Positions 13,701 through 25,700 of a stretch of 39,509 nt of DNA are shown in pieces. Below the pieces are notes generated by a model, which was given only the letters and a program-made list of their open reading frames with translations, had not been told where the DNA came from and did not search any database. Where the stretch lies: contig KN884833.1 in the NCBI GenBank assembly GCA_000934455.1, positions 55,243-94,751 of the forward strand. The letters run 5' to 3'. The position numbers were made by a program, and so were the translations under genes. Position 1 is the first letter of the stretch, and each line of letters opens with the position of its first letter. This DNA comes from Apostichopus parvimensis (lineage: Eukaryota > Echinodermata > Holothuroidea > Aspidochirotida > Stichopodidae).

Positions 13701-16700
13701 TCCCCTTCGCTGCTAGGTGAATATCACAACTTAAATTACGATGTAAGGAACGGCTGTTTCAAACATCTCACTTATTCTTTTGGCGACTTTAATCCCTGTT
13801 CATTGAGCACAACAGCATTTCCTGCGTATAAACTTGTACTTATACGAGATGTATACGCGGCAATTTGTTTGTCAACGAGTTAATACGAGGTTGTACTTGT
13901 TTATACGTCATTATACGATCCTTTGCGCGTACACATGTCCAGTTATACGTGAGCGGTACCGTAGTACCGTACAGTTCCATTGTATATTACTGTTAGCAAA
14001 TACAGCTTATGGAAATGAAATATGGAATATTAAGCAATATTTAAATTACACGTCACTTATTTTTATATACTTACCATATTTTAAATTAATTTAGTTGTAT
14101 TCCTATTTCTTGTACAGTTATATCATCACATGACGCCTGTTATCTTGATTTAAAATCTGGTAAATGGAGCAAGGTTGGTACTATTTGGTAATTTATATTT
14201 AATATGTGTATTATGTACATTTAATATTAAAACATGTAAAGTGGAATTAGGGTGTTGTTGGGAAGAAGGCGTGGCCATTTATCAAAGTAAAGCCAACATC
14301 CTGTAGGGTTGGCATGCATATCGTCTCACGGTATGAATATTCCGGAGACAGAAAATGTGATTTCCACTGGAAGGACAAAACTACTCCATACTTCTCAATT
14401 CCGATATTTTGCACCATACTGTACAGTAGATATGGTTCTTGCCAGATAAACATGTTTACTTCAATAGAAACATCACATAATCATAGATATATGCAATGAC
14501 CCCATGCCACATGTGCTTCAAACTGTTTCCTTTAATTTCTAGTTTAAATTCGTTGTTAGTTTAAATTTAATACGATTTGAACACTCCAGTAGCAGTCATT
14601 ATGCCAGGGGCATAGTCAGAAATTTGAAAGGGGGGGGGGCAGGGCAGAATTTAAAGAGGGCACTTCTCACAAGGGTAGCATTATTACACTTAACGGAGCG
14701 CCATGATGTACACAGAATTTGTTTACCCAAACTGCCTCCCACGTTGGAAATCAACAATAATAAGTGCATTGTATTATGTAGCAGACGAACTTTCAGGGGA
14801 AAGATTGAGAAGGGTCGCTTAGCTTCCTTCAACTTGTAAAGAGGGCTTTAATGATATTTCATGTTTTAAGTTACATGCTATTTTTCATTGTATCTTAGGA
14901 GTGGGGAGCGATCGCCCAAAATGGCCACCCCCCCCCCTCACCCCACCTCTGGCTACGTCCCTGCATTATACTCTGAACTCAGGTTATTCGTCAAAATGCA
15001 ATTGATAAATGGTTGTATTTATTACTAGATAAATGGTGTCCTCCTTTAAACTTTCTAATCAATTAATGCACTTATTGTTATTGCTCACTCTGATATTCCT
15101 GGATGCATCTTCATGAACATTATTTAATATTGATAACTCAGGAATTAGACATGGTATCAGATTGGTGTGTTCATACAGACATGTTTCCAGTCAAGTTTAT
15201 GCAGCGAAAGTTTAGGCTTTGTTTCAAATAATTGCTGAATTAAGCAATCTATCAATCTACTCTATTAACACCAATTTTTGTTGTCCTCCTTAACGCCTTA
15301 ATTTTACATTAATATTATTATATTAAATAATTACTATTTTTATTCCTTTCAATAGCCCGATGACATCCAGACTACTACAAAGATGTGTTCAGGTGGTTTG
15401 GTCATCCACAGAGACACCAGTGAGTCTGTACAGAGATCAGTCATAGAGCTCCTGGTGAAAGCATCCAATCATGACGTAAGTAAAACCCTAAATGGATATA
15501 TTGAATACATAAATTAATACAATTTTATGTATTCATGAATTCAAAAATTTAAATAGAAGCATAAAGCAAAACAATTAATATTAATATAGTAATAAACTAC
15601 TTAGCATATTGAGTAGGATAATAAACAATAAAGAGTTGTTACAATATTTCACCAAGTCTCTAACTGGGAATTTATTTTTCAACTAATCACTAATTTGTGT
15701 CACTGATTATTTTGAGGGTAACAGAAACAACAGCAATGCGACACAAAATATAGCAAACATGTAATACGGGATTTCAAAAACTTGAAATACTTAACTCATC
15801 AAATATTGGTAAATAGGCTCATTGAAGCTAATTACAAACGTATTTAGTGAATTAGATAATATCAATATTAATCAGACAAATAACAACCAACTTCACTATT
15901 CTTGCACATTCATGTCTTTGGCTCTGGTTATTCATGTAACTATGCGTCCATGTCTAATATATATTTTCAACCTATAATGTTTGTTCTCGTAACATAAATC
16001 CTTCCTATAAGCCCATTTAGATTATGTTCCTTAATACTTGATTTCCGCTTTGATTTTTATTCTGATTTTGAGTTAATTTTGTTTCTTCAATTCAGATTAT
16101 TTTAATAAATATTCAAGGTAGGTTCTGATTCGGTTTACAATCATTATCAATAAAAATATAAAATAAGAACAATTGTGAACCCGTTTCTAGGTCAGATATA
16201 CGATTTACAAACAGATCTAATAAAACAGAGGATCCTAGACTTACTGTTTGCTTCAGTACAGTTCTACTAGTTTTACCTCGAACTCTGTTACAACATAAAC
16301 AGATATAGACTAGGTGTATACACTGTGTAAGCGAGTAACGGAAAGAACAAACCCTGTACAGCAGCCTCTGTCGTTACACGCCTTCTAACACTTATTAGAA
16401 TAATAATGGATAAATAATCCATTAAAATACAAGCCGCCTTCATATGAACTATGGCTATATTGTAGACCATAATACTCAGGAGTGATTAAACAATAGAATA
16501 CATTAGAAAGAAGCCCTCTACTGAAAGGAGGACAAATTAAATGAAATGTATACATATACATCATGCATAAACTCAATGGCTTAAACTTAAAAGTTGTTAT
16601 ACTTTGCTAAAATATCACATTATTAGCAGATGAAATTTATAAACATTTAACAAAATGAAGTTAATATATCACCTATGAAAATATAAAACTTGTAAAAGTG

Positions 16701-19700
16701 ATGAAAATACCCAATACAAATTTTCAAGCTTACCCATCAGCCCATTTGGCCATTTAAACATTCTGCCAAACATTTATATTAAAACATTTTGATAGTTGTT
16801 AGAACCTAACCACCCTCCTTCTGCAAAAATATGAGTAGCGTTGGAAAATGTTCTTTGCAAAATAAAGCGAAAGATGCATCGTTTTGGTAATCATGTAAAA
16901 TATGTCATCACCCTATCCACACCCCTCTAGTTAATCCTAATCACATGAATATAATAAAGATATTAGTGTAAACAATAACTTGTGTGCAATAAATACCTTG
17001 TTAGGCACAAGATAACGTACACAAGTATAAACTCTGTATGCACACTGAGACGCCCGCCCCAACACGCCCATTCTTAACCTTAAAACGTTGCTCTTTCTAC
17101 CGACGCACCCCTCTGTAACCCCTTTTATACCAATCCGTCTATCCCTCTCTCGCCCCTCTTACATTGTTCTAGTTAATTAACTAATACAACTACCGTTGAT
17201 ACAATTTAGTTTATTTTAATAAATTAACAAATAAGAGAACTACTTTACCTCTCCCAACCAAACCAAACTAAAATCACCTGGTCTCTGTTATAAATTTAAC
17301 GCCATTATTTACTCTTTAAATTGACTGGATTAATAAGAAAAAAAATGAAAATTAAACAAACTATCAACATATGACTAAAATAGGCAAAGTGCTATTATTA
17401 GAGGCGAATTAAATATTAATATTCCTAAAAAAAAAAAAAAACATTATTACTTCCAAACATCAATCCTGTAAACAAACATGAGGATATTGATTGTATTTAT
17501 TATTTTGCTTTCTTCAGATTCCCATCAACGAAGTTAGTATAAACTGGTGCTTAAGTAAGATTGATGAAGATGGGAACATTATCCTCTCCTCTGGTCTCTC
17601 TCTACCAATCCTAACATCAATAGAGACGATGTCCATACAGACAGAGAAATGTAGAAAAATGAATACATATGAAGTGAATGGAATATTAAACTATGTACAA
17701 CACTCTCAAAGATTCAAGAAACTGGTGTAAGTATAATTAATAAATATGTAAATGTATGTCTATAATTCATACAGCAAAGATAATATTTTCGAACATAATC
17801 ACAGATAGTAATGGTGAATACAGTTATTACTAGAGGGTGAGTGTTTACAATATGTAGTTTATTGAATTGTAATCATCAAATTAAATTTTAATAATTACGA
17901 TTTAAAACCAGTATACTGCTTCTAAGATAGAACACATTAATTTAATTAAAGTTAATGAGTTAAAAAAGGTGAGTAAATAGTAGAGATTGAAATTCAATTA
18001 CTGTTGTGGATTAAAGAGATTATCGAAAAAAATATTTATTGAATATTTTAAGAAATTTTTCTTAATTCGTTATTTAGAATATTTGTAGACAAAGGAAATA
18101 AAGATATTTAGACAAATATTGATCATCAACGTTTGAAAAGATAAACCAGATAAAATGAGAGATAGTGAGAGGTGGAGACACCTAATTTATTATGTTAAAC
18201 AAAATAAATAAATAAAATAAAACCAAGAAAGAAAATAAGAGACTAAAAATAAACCAGCAAAGATCAATTTAACTTGACTGCCGGGTCTTAAAACTTTTTC
18301 GAAACTGCCAAAAAAAAAGAAGGACTATCAGAAACCCGTGAACGAAACACAAATCGCTTACAAGTTTAACCTATTATCTTTAGATGGTTTGGAGAAACAA
18401 ATTTGGCTTTTTTTTTGGTGGAAGAAGGAAATAATTGTTGTCAAAGCATATTAATAGTTAAGACAATACTTCACCTCAAATTCACCAAACAAATCATAGC
18501 AACATGAAGAGACATATTAAAAAAAACAGTTTACCTTTGTTATGATGCCCTGTTTTTTAACATGTACCCATCAACCCCACTCACCCTTTTGAGTTATACA
18601 ACAACCCTATTAAGCACAGCTTTTCCCCTTCACCCTTTAATTAACTGCTCCCTCAACAAAACCCATTTTTTGTCCCACTCACACCTTTATACATTCGTAC
18701 CACTCATACTAGAACCAGTTTCCTCAATCCCTCCGCACCCTTCCCATCTAACCCTGCTCCCCTCGTTGTGGGTGTTAACTCCTTGTCCGATAATTAACGA
18801 TTCTTGTAACTTAATTGTTTCGATATTACCCATGTATTTGATCTCAACGCTGCTTCAACGGGGGTTCCTCCAACTCTGCTCATACCTCTCCCATCAACCC
18901 TCGCCCTCGCTCTCATCCCTCTAACCCCTCTCTCTCCCCTCCCCCTCTCCCTGCCCTCTCCTATCTCACCCTTCTTCTCAACATGTACTTGTTCTGTAAA
19001 TCCTCCCTGCTCCCATCCATATTCATTGCATAGACATACACTACCTATGTCGCCGTTTATCATATATACACAGTGTTGTGTATCTAACAGTGTACATTAT
19101 ATCACTATATACATTTATCATTATGTCTGTACCTCCATTATTGTCTACACAAAGGCCTATAATATTCAATATTAACATTTCTTTATTGTCCATACTTCAT
19201 CAAGTTCATTATTTCATTTTTGTTTAACCTGTCAATCACATAACAGTCCTTAACAAACATTAACACCGGCCCATTAAACACATGTACTCCTTTGAACACC
19301 TGTTTATTAAATTAAAGTTAATGAGATCAAAAATATGAATAAATAGAAGCGATTGTAACTCAATTGCAGTTGATATAATCCTAGTCAAAGCATATTAACA
19401 ACTAAGAACCTGCTTCATCTTTAATTCACCAAACAAATCAGAGCAACATGAAAAGACATATTAACAAAAAAAAATCTTATTAAAAGTATGCCCTGTTTAT
19501 CTTAATCCGCTAATATAACATGTACCCATCAACCCCACACACCTCTTTGCGCTTAATAACAACCCTATTTAGCACATCTTTTCCCCTTCACCCTATAACT
19601 GATCCCTCACCAAACCTGTTTTGTCCCACTCACCCCATGATACATTCACACCTCTCCACTAGAACCAGTTTCCTCAATCCCTACGCACCCATCTTACCTT

Positions 19701-22700
19701 ACCCTGCTCCCCTTGTAGTGGAACTTTATTCCATTGTTTGATATATGAACAATTCTTGTAACTTCATTGTTTCTCGTTGTCTCATTTGGCACTCTTGTAT
19801 TTGATCCCAACACTGCTTCTCTCCCCCCCACTCTCCCATCCCTCCCCTCCATTACATCTCTTCCTTCTCCCTCTGTCACTAATTCAAAATATGTAAATTC
19901 TCCCTGCTCCCATCCATATTCCTTGCACAGCTTCTACAGTATGTCGCCGTTGATCATATATACACAGTGTTGCATATACAGCAGTGTACATTATTTTACT
20001 GTATACATTTATCATTATGTCTGTTCCTGAGATGTATTCAAGATTATGATCATTCCATTATTTTCTACACATAGACCCATGATAGTCTTTCACAAAGCAA
20101 TAACACCGACCTATTGAACTAACCTAGTCCTTTGAACACATGTTGGTTGTCATGGATGTATTCCTTGCCCGATTCAATGTGTGTAGACTCTGTACCAAGC
20201 AATATACATATGATGGTTCCTAATATTTACATTATATGAATTCATGAGTCTGTTACTACCATTTCTACGTTATCACCTCCTCTCTTCCGTAACCTGGTGA
20301 GAAACCTTTCAACTGATCTTCCTGTCGCAAAGCAAGTAAAACTTCCCAGATATAGTCCTAGTAGCGAAGCTATTTGTCAGCTATTCTTTACAAATGTATT
20401 ATCTCCTTCACGTCCTCTGCTCACCCCGGTAAAATCAAATTGTTCTTTTACCCCATATTCACGAGTATCGCAAAACATAATGATCCTGACATAATGATGT
20501 ACCCAGGGGGGTAGGAAGCTTCCAAAGAGTGGGGGGCACAACATTAGAGGGGCACTTACTCTTACCACAACCACCACTCGATCGTTATGCTATAAACCGA
20601 TACCCACCGACCATATCACTTAAATATATATGTGTTAGTATGCTATCAATACTATTAAGGTGCACGTGAATAATTCAAATGAAATATTAAAATTAACAAA
20701 GGCTTTAAGATATCCAAAAGACAGTTGTTCATCAAAGGGCACATTTTATCTGCCAGTAGTGCATATTGCTATTTTGGGGTGGGCACGTGCCCGCATTGCC
20801 CCGCACCCCGCTCCTACCCCCCTGGATGTACCTACATCACATATAATTGGATATATAAATTCATGAAATAATGCAAACGAGTAACGCTGTAACTCTTTCA
20901 ACGTTTATAACACAATGTTCAAATAACCCAATTGCCTGTTGAGACTGTTGATCTGTTGAGACTTCTATATTGGTTATGATAATTGATCTCAAAATTGAGA
21001 GGTTATTAAGTAATCTATGCATTTTATGATGCACGAGAATATTTTGGGTTATTGATCCCTTTTTGGGGGTTGGGGTGGGGATTGTTTGTAATCATTACTA
21101 TTAGCTGAAATTTGTTACTGTGACACTGTATTTTATGATTTTGTTGTCTTTTCAGTCTAGGCAATTGTCTGCTGCCCTCATCTATACCTATTGGACCATC
21201 TTTATCCCCTTTGAAATCTCAAGGCGTTGAAGGTGTGGTAAATTTTACATATTGATCAACCAGTTTATATTGGTGCTTTTCTTTCTTTTTAATTACTGTT
21301 AGTAGATAACATGTATAACTGCATGGCGTTGATACCTGTACGACAAAGTAGAGGATCAATGTTATTTCAACAAATATGGAAGGTTAAACACTAGTGTACT
21401 ACTCACATAGGTAAATTTAAAATGAAGTGAGATTGACAAAACAAGGATAATCATTTATAACGAGCGAATCCAGCTAAGAATACTAGCTGTGGTTCAGTAC
21501 GCATGGTACAGTATCTTGTTTACACGTGTCATCATATCTTATGTATAGGTGATGCCCTTAGAATAAAAAATCACATAATTTTGTAATTTATTTGACAATG
21601 GATTATAATGAGTGAGTTGCTTCTGGTGCATTTGATATATTTTTTTATTTTTTTTATTGAGACAATGTTTTTTTGTTAATCACTAATATCCTCTTGATGC
21701 CTTTTTGGCGTTTGCGAAATATCGGCGTTGGCGAAATATGAACAAGTTTCCAAAGCCATAAATATTTTCCTCAATTGTATATAAATGTCTCAAAGTCGCA
21801 AAGAAATCACTAGGTCTGTTGATTATTTTCCTAAAGGCTGCTCCAGCAGCTTATCATCTTCCCCCACACGGATAATAAAATAGCATACACAGTAGATTCT
21901 AGTAAAAAAAAACATCTTACAAAATATTATCCTGGTCACTGTGTATATGAAATATAACAAGGGTTATAGCAACTATTATGCTTTTTTAACACTGCCATGA
22001 TTGAGTGTGAGAGTTACTTAGTTACTTTCTGTATGTAGTATAAGGAACAACAACGACCATATAGGCAGATGCTTTTGTTTTGTTTTTTGTACAGATTTGC
22101 CCTCTATGTGTTAGAGAAAATATTTTCGTAAAGTCCCCATCGCGGTTAATCAAGTTTTGTAGTTTACAAGCTGAATAGTGAAGAATAGTGAAGAATTATT
22201 TCATTACTACCTACTAATTAAAATATATTATTATACACCTCAGTTTCTAAGACACAATGAAAGGAGGCGATATTGCAACTAGTCTGAAAGACTAGCTAAA
22301 ACAATGTATAGGAAATATTCTACTTCCACTGCATCTTTTGAAGGCTGAATTTAAATTTTCAATGATAAATAACAATTAAAGAATTCTGCCAAATCCCACC
22401 AAATGGTACCAATGAAGCCATTTAAAGAGTAAACAACTTGCAGTGACATGAGATGACAAACGTTTAGTCATATATTGTGGTGGAATTGCCCGTTTTTTTT
22501 TTATTAGTGTTAGCGGGACCTTTCCATTGACTCGTAGAGACAACATATCTATTTTTAGGGTACGTAGCTTAAAGCATGTACATGTAAATGGGAGATAACA
22601 CATGTTTAGTTAAGACAGGCACAACGTAAATATTCGAGAGTTGATCGACTTTGGTCACGGTTCAGACGGGGTATATTATTGACCGTTGATTGGTAAGATC

Positions 22701-25700
22701 TTAACTGCATGTATATTTATTATTTACGGGGTTATTTTAATGACCGTTGACTGGGCGGGACTTTACTGTGGGCGTACATATGGTAATAGTTTTTTAGCGA
22801 TTGTTGATTGGTCGGGACTTTTAGCAGTGTATCTGCGTGTAGTATATATGGGGTATTTAATGAGATGCCGTTACTCTAGCAAGGCTGATCGGGTATGGCG
22901 GGCCATCAATCTCAAATCGTGGGGATTTAAATCGACATACACCAGTTTAGTTCGACATATCATCGACATATACCAATTTAAATCGATATATACCAATTTA
23001 AATCGACATATGCCAGTTTAAATTTGTCAGGTGACTACACGTGATGTTTCTTCACATGTCAATCATCACAGAAATCGGTATTTGGAATATGTTAATGAGC
23101 TAAATCGATGATATGCCGATTTAAATAGGTATATGTCAATTTTAGTTGCTATAAACTGGTAAAGTCCAAGTTATTTGACTTCTACCGATTTAATTCGACA
23201 TGTCATCGATTAACACTGGTAAATGTCGATTTAAATTGACATATACCGATTTATTTGACATATCATCAATTTAAATTGGTATATGTCGATTTAAATCGGT
23301 ATATGTCGATTTCAACTGGTATATGTCGAATTAAATTGGTATATGTCGATTTAAAATGACATATACCAATTTAATTTGACATTTCATCGATTTAAACTGG
23401 TATATGTCGATTTAAGTCATAAAACATATACCGATTATATTACTTATCATCAATTTAAATTGGTATATGTCGATTTAAATCGATGATATGTCGAATTAAA
23501 CTGGTATATGTCGATTTTGATCGGTAGAAGTCAATTTAGGCTGCTGGAAACTAGTATAAGTTGAGGGAAATTGGTATATGTCGATTTAAATCGGTATAAG
23601 TCGATTCCCCACGATTTGAGACTGACGGCCCGCCAGCGAATATTTTTTTTTCCGAAACTGAACTGACACTGAAATTATTTTCTCGATTCTGATTGGCTGA
23701 TCAAATCCGGAATGGTAGTCTGCGTTTATCAATGAATGTATGTGACACTGTTAGTGTTGATCATACCAATCCTCATGGGCCGCATCATGTCAAAAATACG
23801 TGTGTAGGCCTTATACAGGCTAAGTTAAAGTATGTAGGCCTAAGTGTGCCTACATGTAGATACAATGTGAGGCTTCCAGTTATCAAGAGCTACTGTAAGG
23901 GCGGTAAGGCCTATATTAGTGAATTTGAGATCTCGAACTAATACGAATACGTATATACGGTTAATGCAGGCCTACTAGGTCACCATGTACAAGAACTTCT
24001 AATGGTGCCGGTAAACATATGTGTTTCCGTACGTATAGGTTATAAGGCTATATAGCATGGTGGGCTCATAATTGACGCACTTAAGGATTTGATCAACGAT
24101 GTCTATCAAGGAAAAATCCAAATCATTCAACTGAATGTGTTTTTTCATATGTGTAGTTCCTCCAAAATGTTCTGATCTCAAAATATTTAAGGTTCTGTGC
24201 TTATGCACCATACAATTGAGCAGAATTTGACCACAAAATTTCTGCCGTGTCAAGTTCTTTTCATACCCCTAAATTGACACATGCGTCGATAAGGTAACTG
24301 TAGTGTAGGCCTTAGTATACATCCATTGACTTTTGATGCTGTTTGCTATGCTCTGAGCCTCTAAGCTCAGACAGGTCAGGTCCCAGAGAGTAGCGTTATC
24401 ATATTGAGGTAATGTTGGTTATTTTTAGAGTGTAAGATTTTCAAATGCCAAAAAATTGTGCAAAACTGGGGGGAGGGTGTTTAAAGCTTAAAAAATACCA
24501 CAATTTAGTCAGCAAATTGCTGAAATGGATTCAAACTCATGAAATATGTGGTTCTGCTTGACTGCAAACAGTTTAGGTGGCCTGCTGTGTCGTTGCGAGT
24601 AATAATTGAAGGTGCGTTAATTACGGGGGTGCGTCAATTATGAAGCATTTACTATACAACTAGTTAACAAGTCAAAAGACACAGACATATCGTCAAATGC
24701 CATGTTTGTGTACACTCAATGGCTGACACACACTCGCTTGCGCGTCTTCATGGCCACTGCACATTCGACTAGGCCTATCTTGATTCATTGACTGAATACA
24801 TTTTGAATTTAGGATTATAAAACTAAAAGTATCGCAACCCTGAATGTACACAAACACATCGTACATATGTACATCGGCTACATGTATACAATTACAAATG
24901 TACTGTGTTTTATTGTGTTGTATACTATACACAGTACAATAGGCACATTACATGTATGTGCTGTGTAGAGCGGAGTCAAGCGAGTAAACAAACGATCGAG
25001 GACTGCCTATAATGGGCGCAGTAGTTGGGAATAGTTGCTACACTATATACTTTCGTTCATATATACCTACCAAAAGTTCTGGGAAGTTGCTAATGTGAAT
25101 ATCTTAAATTTGTTTGTGTTGATCATACTGATATCGACAGATTATGGAGGATCCATGTTGAAAACTAAAGTATATCACGTGCTCGCTGAGAACCAATCAG
25201 AATCGAGGAAATAATTTCAGTGTCAGTTCAGTTTGGGAAAAAAATATTCGCGGCCCGCCATAGATCGGGTGTATTGAAGAGAGAACCTAAACATCTTCTT
25301 CTCGTACAGCAAGCTTATGTTTTTGAGATAAAACAGCCAGCCTTAGAAATTGTTCTGTATTAACAAAAATAGGACTTCCTCGTCTTGCTGCGCAGTACCC
25401 AGCAACCGTGCAGTGTCCGACACAAGCGCTGTGCCAGGAACAAATGCAGTGCCGCACACATGTCGAATATCTGACCCCCTAGACAGTGTGTACAGTGTAA
25501 GGAATTCCTGACTCCTAGACAGTGTGTACAATGTAAGGAATGTTAGACTCCTAGACAGTGTGTATAGTGTAAGGAATGCCTGACTCCTAGACGTTGTGTA
25601 CATTGAAGGGAATTTCCGACTTCCAGGCAGTGTATACAATGTAAGGAATGCCTGACTCCTATACAGTGTGTATAATGTAAGGAATGCCTGACTCCTAGAC

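Larger units (their letters stand above)
10371..14117 (+). other. Intron (C2 to D2)
   Basis: A 3.75-kb intron with two hAT relics (about 10546-11692 and 12100-12346). The part from 12350 to 14117 has simple A and C tracts (for example an A-run near 12985) and no recognisable gene. Confidence 0.5.
17727..21155 (+). other. Intron (B3 to C3)
   Basis: A 3.43-kb intron largely made of a two-copy tandem duplication (about 17930-20150), followed by a hAT MITE (20504-20824). No gene is seen. Confidence 0.55.
22894..25262. mobile_element. Element A: inverted-repeat element interrupted by element B
   Basis: The left end TATGGCGGGCCATCA (22894) and the right end, read inward, TATGGCGGGCCGTCA, are inverted repeats that continue through TCTCAAATCGTGGGGA with only two differences. 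The right end is split: the outermost TA and one copy of GGCCCGCCA lie beyond element B. GATCGGG occurs on both outer sides (22887-22893 and 25263-25269), a 7-bp exact target duplication that may be 8 bp depending on where the end is drawn. Without B and its duplicated 9 bp, A is about 744 bp. It encodes no protein and is filled with units of about 20 bp. Superfamily not recognised. Confidence 0.8.

Noticed and set aside
18562-20030. Open frames rich in Pro, Leu, Ser and Thr
   Set aside because: They come from a pyrimidine-rich tandem duplication; the two copies do not keep the frames in step.
23693-23941. 82-codon + frame inside element B
   Set aside because: No similarity to any transposase and it begins inside the terminal repeat; likely chance.
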